Assembly: GCA_946183175.1 (NCBI GenBank) | Contig: CAMHBH010000004.1 | Location: forward strand, 1 to 31,746 | Reading direction: 5' to 3' | Origin: an uncultured Oscillibacter sp. | GTDB taxonomy: Bacteria; Bacillota; Clostridia; Oscillospirales; Oscillospiraceae | Length of the DNA stretch: 31,746 nucleotides | Part shown: positions 14,484 through 21,483 of the stretch, in pieces | Numbering within the stretch: the stretch's first letter is position 1 | Layout: every line of letters begins with the position of its first letter | Made by a program: the position numbers and the translations under genes | The notes under the pieces: generated by a model | Databases searched by the model: none | Told to the model about the DNA's origin: nothing | Seen by the model: only the letters and a program-made list of their open reading frames with translations

Positions 14484-14964
14484 TGTCCGCCTGCTTTCTC
14501 TCCGCCGCGTCTAAAAACGCGTCCAGGGCCTCCCCGCCCGACTCCATGACCAGTTTCTCTACCATCTCGACCGCCATTGCCCGTACTTCCTCGTGGGCGT
14601 CCTGTAGCACCTTCTGACTGCGGATTTCCGCCGTCTTGCTCGCGGTACTGATGATTTTCCGGGCCTCCGCGCGCGCCTGGTCGAGTTGCAGACGCTTTTC
14701 GGCTTCGAGTTCCTCACTGGCTTCGGCCTTCTGCCGCTGGATTTCCTCGTCCGCGTCGAGAATCATCTGCTCGTACTTCTGCCGGAGCTTTTCGGCCTCG
14801 GTCTCGTTCTTCGACGCGGCGGCCTCGCGTTCCCCGTACACGCTCATGCGCTTCGCCATGAACTGCTTGACGGGCTTGTAGAGCAGGAAGTACAGCCCCG
14901 CCGCGAGAATGGCAAAATTCAGCAGGTGTAACAGAATCTGTTGAAAGTCAATATTCAGTGGCAT
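14476..14964 (-). CDS. atpF: ATP synthase F0 subunit b
   Basis: A 162-residue peripheral-stalk subunit. A single N-terminal membrane helix (about 7-28, 'ILLHLLNFAILAAGLYFLLY') is followed by a long charged helix typical of the b dimer, rich in Glu, Lys, Arg and Ala (about 35-150). The start is the ATG at 14964. The 5' frame is open further but runs through the atpE coding region in another phase. The ribosome site is a purine-rich AAAGGCGGG about 10 bases upstream. The C-terminus, which in other bacteria binds delta, here meets a delta-like domain carried by alpha. It overlaps atpA by 8 bases. Confidence 0.93.
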   Translation of the reverse strand: MPLNIDFQQILLHLLNFAILAAGLYFLLYKPVKQFMAKRMSVYGEREAAASKNETEAEKLRQKYEQMILDADEEIQRQKAEASEELEAEKRLQLDQARAEARKIISTASKTAEIRSQKVLQDAHEEVRAMAVEMVEKLVMESGGEALDAFLDAAERKQADNG

Positions 14965-14981
14965 TCCCTCTGCACCCGCCT

Positions 14982-15341
14982 TTACAGGACAAAGATAATC
15001 AGAATGGCCACGAGCAGGGCGTAGATAATGGCCGTCTCGATGAACACGAGGCCCAACATCAGCGTGGAGCGAATCTGCCCGGCGGCTTCGGGCTGACGGG
15101 CAATGCTCCCGTTCGTCTTGGCCACGGCGATACCCATAGCGACCGCGCCCGCCCCGGCGGCGAGGCCCACGGCGATTCCGCACGCGATAGCCTTGCCGGA
15201 GATAATCTGTCCCTCGTTCTGCGCGGCGCTCATGGCCATTTCGGGCGGCATATCCACGGGGGCGGCGAGCGCCGGGACGGCGAACAGTCCCGCCAGCAGG
15301 AAGGTCAACAGGAGCAGGGCGTATACTTTCTTGTGTTTCAT
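14982..15341 (-). CDS. atpE: ATP synthase F0 subunit c with signal-peptide-like N-terminus
   Basis: 119 residues, against about 70-90 for ordinary c subunits. The first ~27 residues (two lysines, a run of leucines, then 'VPALAAP') look like a Sec signal peptide with an AxA cleavage site. A short polar stretch follows, then the two-helix hairpin: helix 1 (about 48-72), the cytoplasmic loop 'ARQPEA' and helix 2 with the ion-binding glutamate in 'FIETAIIYALLV'. Both ends of c lie outside the cytoplasm, so a cleaved signal peptide fits the topology. At the helix-1 position where Na+-binding rings carry Gln there is Met (13 residues before the RQPE arginine), so proton coupling is more likely, although the Thr after Glu and the downstream Tyr resemble Na+ rings. 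GGGGGAAAG precedes the ATG. Confidence 0.92.
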   Translation of the reverse strand: MKHKKVYALLLLTFLLAGLFAVPALAAPVDMPPEMAMSAAQNEGQIISGKAIACGIAVGLAAGAGAVAMGIAVAKTNGSIARQPEAAGQIRSTLMLGLVFIETAIIYALLVAILIIFVL

Positions 15342-15409
15342 GGTGTTCTTTCCCCCATCAAGGTATTTTCTTTCGACCGCTTTCGACGGTCAGGCGAAAG
15401 CAGAGGCTT

Positions 15410-16474
15410 TCATGCGGACAAGTCCACGGAGTTTTCTTTCGGCTCCTCTTCCTCGGTGACTTCGTGGTAGTACATGCCGACGAGCATCGTCAGCACGTAG
15501 GTCTGTACGACGGCGTGCAGGAGCGTGAAAATGACGCCCACGATAACCGGGACGCCGTAACTGAGCGCGGCGTAGTGGTAAACGAGGTCCGTCACAAGAA
15601 GGCCGCTCAAGAGCGCGCCGAACAGACGGAAGCTCATGGAAATGGGCAGTGAGAACTCTTTCAGGGCGGCGACAACGCCCTTGCGGCCCCGGTGTACGGT
15701 ACCGCCGAACAGTATCACGAGATAACTTAAACAGCCCATGCAAATCGCGGCGTTGACATCGCTCAACGGCGCGGGGAGCGTAACGGAAGTCCCGTGCGTC
15801 GTGACGGCCTGTAAGCCGATAAGTTCAAAGAGCGTCCCCGTGAAGATGTAGACGCCCGCCGCGAACACATACGCGCCGATAAAGGGAATCTTGACGCTTT
15901 TGCTGTCGGCTACTCCGGCGAGGCCGTCCAGAAGGTTGATAATTTCCTCTAACACGAGCTGGAAGCGCCCCGGCACCAGGGACAGTTTCGGCACGAGAAA
16001 CAGGCGAATCAACAGCGCGCCTATCAGCAGAATACCGCTTACGGTCATGGCGGCTATCAGGGACGGGTTGACCTCGGCCAGTCCGAACAGGCTGACGCGG
16101 TTCTCGTCGTGCAGTACGGCGTCGCGCATGGCTACGTTGATGTCCTCGTGTTCGGGCGCGCCGGGTACCAGCATGCACAGCAGGAGCAGTACGCCGATGA
16201 CGACGCCCCACGCTATCAGCTCCGCGACGTGGCGCGCGCAGAATCCGGCGACGGCGCGCGCGACGCGCACAAGGCCCCGTAGCAGTCCGACAGCCGCCGC
16301 TTTGAGGGCCTGTCCGACTTTCAGGAGCAGTCCGGCAGCGGCGTCGCAAAGCCTCACGCACTGTTCGAGAACCAACTGGAAGCGCCCCGGCATGAGCGTA
16401 AACTTCGGGATGACCAGTAAGCGGACGAGCGCCGCGAGCGCCAGTACGACGACCGTCAGCGTGTACTCACCCAC
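15410..16474 (-). CDS. atpB: ATP synthase F0 subunit a with duplicated N-terminal module
   Basis: 354 residues, longer than the usual 220-290. The C-terminal half is a standard a subunit: the essential arginine is R283 in 'SMSFRLFGALLSG', and the last helix has 'LHAVVQTYVLTML'. The Asn that normally follows in RLFGN is Ala here. The N-terminal part is unusual: residues 22-48 ('IPKFTLMPGRFQLVLEQ...') repeat as residues 161-187 ('VPKLSLVPGRFQLVLEE...'), 16 of 27 identical, each preceded by a hydrophobic helix. The segment between holds one more helix (about 86-103) and a basic amphipathic stretch. The start is GTG at 16474 with GAGGGGGTG upstream. A small leader ORF ends inside the first codons. 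It is the first recognised gene of the operon; no atpI is seen. Confidence 0.92.
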   Translation of the reverse strand: MGEYTLTVVVLALAALVRLLVIPKFTLMPGRFQLVLEQCVRLCDAAAGLLLKVGQALKAAAVGLLRGLVRVARAVAGFCARHVAELIAWGVVIGVLLLLCMLVPGAPEHEDINVAMRDAVLHDENRVSLFGLAEVNPSLIAAMTVSGILLIGALLIRLFLVPKLSLVPGRFQLVLEEIINLLDGLAGVADSKSVKIPFIGAYVFAAGVYIFTGTLFELIGLQAVTTHGTSVTLPAPLSDVNAAICMGCLSYLVILFGGTVHRGRKGVVAALKEFSLPISMSFRLFGALLSGLLVTDLVYHYAALSYGVPVIVGVIFTLLHAVVQTYVLTMLVGMYYHEVTEEEEPKENSVDLSA

Positions 16475-16574
16475 CGCGACACCCCCTCACAAAAAACACA
16501 CGGCGACCGATTTTGTCTCCGTGTCCGGCGTCGAGCGACGCCCTCTCCGGCGACGCCCCCTGTTCAGGTTTCAT
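16467..16574 (-). CDS. Possible 35-residue leader ORF overlapping atpB
   Basis: An ATG at 16574 preceded by AGGTGGGG opens a 35-codon frame whose product starts MKPEQGASPERASLD and ends RGCRGG. The stop TGA lies at 16467-16469, so it overlaps the atpB GTG by 8 bases, the same overlap length as atpF/atpA. It sits between the operon promoter and atpB, where atpI is often found, but it has no membrane helix and does not resemble AtpI. It may be a translated leader that couples atpB translation, or chance. No family is recognised. Confidence 0.35.
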   Translation of the reverse strand: MKPEQGASPERASLDAGHGDKIGRRVFFVRGCRGG

Positions 16575-16621
16575 AATGCCCCACCTGCCTGTTGCGATGA
16601 TTGCCATATTAGCGTAATTTT

Positions 16622-16650
16622 ATTATATCACCCTCCCCGGCGGTTTGCAA
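16622..16650 (-). promoter_or_regulatory. Promoter of the ATP synthase operon
   Basis: On the minus strand, -35 TTGCAA (16645-16650), a 17-base spacer and a perfect -10 TATAAT (16622-16627) preceded by TGA, i.e. an extended -10. The start is expected near 16615, about 140 bases before the atpB GTG and about 40 before the leader ORF. The rest of the 372-base gap to 16846 holds the divergent promoter at 16779-16808 and nothing else I can support. Confidence 0.8.
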
Positions 16651-16778
16651 GGGCATATCCGGGAAAATTACGCGCCTTTTCCAGCGCGTGCGCGCGTCGA
16701 AAGCGGCGCGGTTTTTCACAATTTGCCTATCCGCAAGACAATTGCGCGCGGATTGCAATAAAAATTTGTCATACCGTC

Positions 16779-16808
16779 TTGCAATCCCCGTCGGGCCTGT
16801 GATATGAT
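16779..16808 (+). promoter_or_regulatory. Promoter of the rlmB-dprA-topA-trmFO-plsX unit
   Basis: -35 TTGCAA (16779-16784), an 18-base spacer and -10 TATGAT (16803-16808) with the same extended TGA before it as the divergent ATP synthase promoter. The start near 16815 gives a leader of about 30 bases to the ATG at 16847, and argues against the upstream in-frame TTG as a start. Confidence 0.65.
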
Positions 16809-16846
16809 TGGCCCGCTGTATTTTTGCGGAGATGGGAGCGACCGCA

Positions 16847-17605
16847 ATGGAATGGATTACCAGCCGTACAAACCCGCTGGCGGCACATGTACGGAAACTT
16901 GTCATATCGGCGTCGTACCGGGAGGAGCAAGGCGCGTTCGTCTGCGACGGCCCGAAATTACTCCGCGAGGCCTTGCGGTACGGCGTACTGCGCACGGTGG
17001 TTTCCACGCCCGGGACGCAACTCCCGGACTTGCCGGAAGGCGTGCGGGCGGTATCGGTGCCGCCCGACCTCATGCGCACGCTCTCCCCGTCGAAAACCCC
17101 GCAAGGCGTGCTGTGCGTCTGCGCGATACCCGAGAGAACTTTGCCGCATACGCTCGACGGGCGGCGCTACCTCGTACTCGACGCCCTCCAAGACCCCGGC
17201 AACGTCGGGACAATTCTCCGCACGGCGGACGCCTTCGGCGCGGACGGCGTATTCCTGTTGCCGGGCTGCGCGGGGCTGTGGCACCCGAAAACCGTACGGG
17301 CCACGATGGGCGCGCTGTTCCGGGTTCCGGCGTGGGCCTGTACGGCGGAGGACGTGTCGGGGCTTCTGCGGCGCTCCGGACTGCCGCTGTACGGGGCCGC
17401 CCTGCGCGCCGACGCCGCCGACGTGCGGGAAGTACCGCTGTCGCGCTTCGCGGCGGCTATCGGGAGCGAGGGCGGCGGGCTTTCGCAAGCGGTGCTGTCG
17501 ATGTGCGACGCCGTGATGGAAATCCCCATGCGCGAGCACTGCGAATCCCTCAACGCCGCCGTCGCCGCCGCCGTGATTCTCTGGGAGGCCGCACGGGCAT
17601 TTTGA
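16847..17605 (+). CDS. TrmH/SpoU-family RNA 2'-O-methyltransferase
   Basis: 252 residues. A small N-terminal substrate-binding domain (about 1-95, L30e-like, beginning 'TSRTNPLAAHVRKL') is followed by the SPOUT methyltransferase domain with its three motifs: 'LDALQDPGNVGTILRTADAFG', 'AIGSEGGGLS' and 'ESLNAAVAAAVILWE'. These form the trefoil knot that binds S-adenosylmethionine. Members methylate ribose in 23S rRNA (RlmB/TsnR type) or tRNA; the exact target is not readable from sequence. The start at 16847 has GGGAG at good spacing and lies downstream of the promoter. It is the first gene of a closely spaced set with dprA 23 bases later. Confidence 0.88.
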   Translation: MEWITSRTNPLAAHVRKLVISASYREEQGAFVCDGPKLLREALRYGVLRTVVSTPGTQLPDLPEGVRAVSVPPDLMRTLSPSKTPQGVLCVCAIPERTLPHTLDGRRYLVLDALQDPGNVGTILRTADAFGADGVFLLPGCAGLWHPKTVRATMGALFRVPAWACTAEDVSGLLRRSGLPLYGAALRADAADVREVPLSRFAAAIGSEGGGLSQAVLSMCDAVMEIPMREHCESLNAAVAAAVILWEAARAF

Positions 17606-17628
17606 CAAGACGAAAGGAATGACCGGGC

Positions 17629-18846
17629 ATGATGTCGGCCCTGAAATACTGGCTCTGGCTGACGCGCCTGCCGGGACTGCGCAATCAAACGCGCCTGTTG
17701 CTGTTGCGCCACTTCGGCACGCCGGAGAGCGTGTACTTCGCCGAGCCGCCGGAGCTGTCGCTTGTGGAGGGCCTCGAACGGCAACAGGCCGCGATTCTGT
17801 CGAACCGTTCCCTTGACGCCGCCGAGCGGGTTCTGGAACGCTGTCAGAAGTTGAACATCGACCTGTTGACGCTTCAGGACGCGAATTACCCGAACCGCCT
17901 GCGGAACATCTACGACCCGCCCTGCCTGCTGTACGTGCGCGGGCACCTGCCGCCTTTGGACGAGGAAATTGTCGTCAGCGCCGTGGGGACGCGCAAGTGT
18001 ACGCCCTACGGGGTGGCCTGCGCGGAGAGAATCGGCTACGGCCTGGCGACGGGCGGCGCGATAGTCGCGAGCGGGCTGGCGCGGGGTATCGACTCCGCCG
18101 CGATTCGCGGGGCCTTACTGGGCGGCGGCGTCACGCTGGGCCTGTTGGGGAACGGTCTGGACGTGGTCTACCCGAGGGAGAACTACGGCTTATACGAGGA
18201 TGTCGCGGCGACGGGCGCTTTGCTATCGGAGTACCCGCCCGGTACCGAACCGCTTCCCGGGAATTTCCCGCCCCGGAACCGGATTCTGTCGGGCGTCTCC
18301 GTGGGTACGCTCGTCGTGGAAGCGCCGCTGCGCAGTGGCGCGCTGATTACGGCGTCGCGGGCGCTGGAACAGGGCCGCGACGTGTTCGCCGTCCCCGGCC
18401 CGATTGACGCCTATACCAGTCAGGGTTGCAACCGACTGATTCGCGACGGCGCGTCGCTCGTCTCCGACGCCGCCGACATTTTCGAGGCATACGCCGCGCG
18501 CTTTCGGGACAAACTCAGGCCGTCGCGGGAAATCCCGCCGCCCGTGCCCGACGCCGCCGCGAAACCTGTACGGGGTATCGAGGACGCGGAACCCGCCCGG
18601 GGCGTCGCGGACGCGCCGCTTCCGGTGGTGTCGGTCGAGGACGGCACTGTTTCCGAACAGCAGGCGCAAATTCTCCGCCTGTTGGACGCCCGGGAGCCCG
18701 TGCAAATTGACGACCTGATTGCAGACAGCGGGCTGTCGACGCCGCAAGTCTTGGCGGAACTGACGATGTTGCAGATTGGCGGCTGTGTGCGCGAACACGA
18801 CGGAAAGCGTTATACGCGCACCGTGGAACTACGGGACGACCCGTGA
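17629..18846 (+). CDS. dprA: DNA-processing protein DprA/Smf
   Basis: 405 residues. DprA binds incoming single-stranded DNA and loads RecA during natural transformation; many non-competent Firmicutes keep it. An N-terminal helical domain (about 1-75) precedes the Rossmann-like core: 'VGTRKCTPYG', 'ASGLARGIDSAA', 'GNGLDVVYPREN', 'FPPRNRILSGVS', and 'VVEAPLRSGALITA' with 'GRDVFAVPG'. A linker (about 300-340) leads to the C-terminal winged-helix domain (about 340-400). The usual His after GIDxxA is Ile here. Two adjacent ATGs open the frame; I use the first, with AAAGGA upstream. The order dprA-topA-trmFO is classic for Firmicutes. The topA ATG follows 30 bases after the stop. Confidence 0.93.
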   Translation: MMSALKYWLWLTRLPGLRNQTRLLLLRHFGTPESVYFAEPPELSLVEGLERQQAAILSNRSLDAAERVLERCQKLNIDLLTLQDANYPNRLRNIYDPPCLLYVRGHLPPLDEEIVVSAVGTRKCTPYGVACAERIGYGLATGGAIVASGLARGIDSAAIRGALLGGGVTLGLLGNGLDVVYPRENYGLYEDVAATGALLSEYPPGTEPLPGNFPPRNRILSGVSVGTLVVEAPLRSGALITASRALEQGRDVFAVPGPIDAYTSQGCNRLIRDGASLVSDAADIFEAYAARFRDKLRPSREIPPPVPDAAAKPVRGIEDAEPARGVADAPLPVVSVEDGTVSEQQAQILRLLDAREPVQIDDLIADSGLSTPQVLAELTMLQIGGCVREHDGKRYTRTVELRDDP

Positions 18847-18876
18847 ATTGTTAGATTATGGAGGAATGATGTCGGA

Positions 18877-21483
18877 ATGCACAGTCTTGTCATTGTGGAA
18901 TCCCCGGCGAAGGCGAAAACGATTGAGAAATACTTAGGGAAGGATTACGAAGTCCGGGCGAGTATGGGACACCTCCGCGACCTGCCTAAAAGCAAGTTGG
19001 GCGTGGATGTGGAGCGCGACTTTGAGCCGGTCTACGAACCGATTAAGGGGAAAGAGGAACTCATACGGGAGTTGAAGAAGGCCGCCGGAAAGGCCGATAC
19101 GGTGTACCTTGCCACCGACCCCGACCGCGAAGGCGAGGCGATTTCGTGGCACCTGAAGCAGTTGCTTGACCTGCCGGACGCGAAGGCCCGCCGCGTGACG
19201 TTTAACGAAATCACGAAAAACGTCGTGCGGAAGGCGGTGGAATCGCCGCGAGAAATCGACCTCGACCTCGTCGACGCACAGCAGACAAGGCGAATCCTTG
19301 ACCGCCTGGTTGGCTATAAATTGAGCCCGCTACTCTGGCAGAAAATCCGCCGGGGACTGTCGGCGGGGCGTGTGCAGTCGGTGGCCACGCGCATGGTCGA
19401 CGACCGCGACCGCGAAATTGAGGAGTTCCAGCCCGAGGAATACTGGGCCCTCGACGCCGCCTTGTCACAGCGCCCGCTCCCCGCCGGAATGCCGGTGCCT
19501 GTGCGTATGCGCGCGGCGGAGGAGGAGAACAGCGCCGCCGCGACGCCCGCTGACCCGTCGCAGTTTACCGCGCACTGGCACGGCGTCGACGGCAAGAAGG
19601 GCGAACTCCGCGACCGCGACGCCGTGGAGGCCGTCATACGGGAGACCATCGACGGGGCGTTCACGGTGTCACAGGTACGCCGCGCGGAGAAACGCCGCAA
19701 TCCCGCGCCGCCGTTTACTACGTCCACGCTACAGCAGGACGCGTCCCGCAAGCTGAACATGACGCCCCGGCGGACAATGGCTATCGCGCAACAGTTGTAC
19801 GAGGGCGTCGAGATAGAGGGCGAGGGGGCCGTGGGCCTGATAACCTATATGCGTACGGATTCTTTGCGGCTGTCGGAAGAGGCGATAGCCGCCGCGCGGG
19901 AGTTCGTGTCGGTACACTACGGCGCGGCCTACTGCCCCGAACAGCCCCGGCGTTACCGCGCCAAGGGCAACGCACAGGACGCCCACGAGGCCATACGGCC
20001 CAGCGACGTGAGCCGTACGCCCGAGAACGTCAAGGGCAGTCTGACGCGCGAGCAGTACCAGTTATATCGGCTGATTTGGAGCCGTTTCGTGGCGTGCCAG
20101 ATGTCGGCGGCGGTCTACGACGGCGTGTCGGTGGACATCAGCGCGGGGCGGCACGTCTTCCGCGCCACGTCCTCTACGCTGAAATTCAACGGCTTTACGG
20201 CGGTCTACGAGGAGGGCCGCGACGAGGAAAAGGAGGAAGTCTACTCCCCGCTCCCGTCGCTCCAGGAGGGACAGCTTCTGTACTTGCGCGGCTACGACGC
20301 CGCCCAGAAATTCACGCAGCCCCCCGCGCACTACACCGACGCCACGCTGATTCGCGCCATGGAAGAGGAGGGAATCGGGAGGCCGTCGACCTACGCGCCG
20401 ACGGTATCGACGATTCTTGACCGCCAATACGTGATGAAAGAGGGGAAGTACCTTCACATTACGAACCTTGGGCGGGTGGTCACGCAGTTGATGAAGGAGC
20501 GCTTTTCGGAGATTGCGGACGTAAGTTTCACGGCGCGCATGGAAGAGGAATTAGACGGCGTAGAGGAGGGCAAAACGTCGGGCAAGGCGGTTTTGCGGGG
20601 GTTCTACGGCAAATTCGAGCGGGACTTGCGCGACGCCGAACAGGCATTAGAGGGGGTACGAATCAAAGTACCGGAACAGGTCACGGAGGAAGTCTGCCCG
20701 ATTTGCGGGCGGAATCTGGTGATAAAGTCGGGGCGGTACGGGCCGTTCCTGTCGTGCCCGGGCTACCCGGAATGTACGTTCGCAATGCCGCTCGTGGAGG
20801 TCATGCCGGGGCGGTGTCCGAAGTGCGGCGGGCGCCTCATGAAGCGGACGGGCGTCAGCCAGAACACCCACAAGTCCTACACGTACTACTGTTGCGAAAA
20901 CCAGGTGTCGAACAAGTACAAGACGGCTACCTGTGACTTCCGGACATGGGATGTCCCGCTAGCGGAGGACTGTCCGGAGTGCGGACAGACGATGTTCAAA
21001 TTGTCGGGGCGGGGGAAAAAGAAGGCGTTCTGTATCAATCCGGCGTGTCCGAACTTTTTACCCGAAGACCAGCGGGGGTATTACAAGAAGTCGGAGAAGA
21101 GCGACGCCGACGCGCCGTCCGGCGACGCGGAATCGTCGACGGCGAAGAAATCCGCGACACGCAAGACGACAACCGCGAAAAAGTCGGCGACAAGCAAGAC
21201 CGCCACCGCGAAGAAGTCGACGACAAGCAAGACGGCGACCGTGAAGAAATCCGCCGACACGGAGACGGCGACGGCGAAGAAGTCCACGACGCGCAAGAAA
21301 TCCGCCGACACGGAGACCGCCACGGCGAAGAAGGCCACCACGCGCAAAAAGGCGGCGAATACAGAGACCGCGACGGCGAAGAAATCCACGACACGCAAAA
21401 AAGCCGCCGATACCGACGAAGCGAAGCCCGTACGGAAGCGTACTTCTAAAAAGGCGGCGGATACGGAAAAGGAGCAAACATGA
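18877..21483 (+). CDS. topA: DNA topoisomerase I
   Basis: An 868-residue type IA topoisomerase that relaxes negative supercoils. The TOPRIM domain starts the protein ('LVIVESPAKAKTIEKYLG', with the acidic 'DPDREGE' at 81-87). The active-site tyrosine is Y324 in 'LITYMRTDS'. Three zinc-ribbon domains follow from about residue 607: 'CPICGRNL', 'CPKCGGRL' and 'CPECGQTM', each with a second Cys pair. The last ~115 residues (from about 755) are a Lys/Ala/Thr repeat tail of 'TATAKKS-TTRKK' units, histone-H1-like, which probably adds non-specific DNA binding. GGAGGAA precedes the ATG at 18877. The stop overlaps the trmFO start by 4 bases (ATGA). Confidence 0.96.
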   Translation: MHSLVIVESPAKAKTIEKYLGKDYEVRASMGHLRDLPKSKLGVDVERDFEPVYEPIKGKEELIRELKKAAGKADTVYLATDPDREGEAISWHLKQLLDLPDAKARRVTFNEITKNVVRKAVESPREIDLDLVDAQQTRRILDRLVGYKLSPLLWQKIRRGLSAGRVQSVATRMVDDRDREIEEFQPEEYWALDAALSQRPLPAGMPVPVRMRAAEEENSAAATPADPSQFTAHWHGVDGKKGELRDRDAVEAVIRETIDGAFTVSQVRRAEKRRNPAPPFTTSTLQQDASRKLNMTPRRTMAIAQQLYEGVEIEGEGAVGLITYMRTDSLRLSEEAIAAAREFVSVHYGAAYCPEQPRRYRAKGNAQDAHEAIRPSDVSRTPENVKGSLTREQYQLYRLIWSRFVACQMSAAVYDGVSVDISAGRHVFRATSSTLKFNGFTAVYEEGRDEEKEEVYSPLPSLQEGQLLYLRGYDAAQKFTQPPAHYTDATLIRAMEEEGIGRPSTYAPTVSTILDRQYVMKEGKYLHITNLGRVVTQLMKERFSEIADVSFTARMEEELDGVEEGKTSGKAVLRGFYGKFERDLRDAEQALEGVRIKVPEQVTEEVCPICGRNLVIKSGRYGPFLSCPGYPECTFAMPLVEVMPGRCPKCGGRLMKRTGVSQNTHKSYTYYCCENQVSNKYKTATCDFRTWDVPLAEDCPECGQTMFKLSGRGKKKAFCINPACPNFLPEDQRGYYKKSEKSDADAPSGDAESSTAKKSATRKTTTAKKSATSKTATAKKSTTSKTATVKKSADTETATAKKSTTRKKSADTETATAKKATTRKKAANTETATAKKSTTRKKAADTDEAKPVRKRTSKKAADTEKEQT

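Noticed and set aside
14982..15341. A clear Na+-type c ring
   Set aside because: The helix-1 Gln ligand is Met; only part of the Na+ signature is present.
16412..16574. The 35-codon leader ORF as a truncated atpI
   Set aside because: AtpI is a small membrane protein; this frame has no hydrophobic helix.
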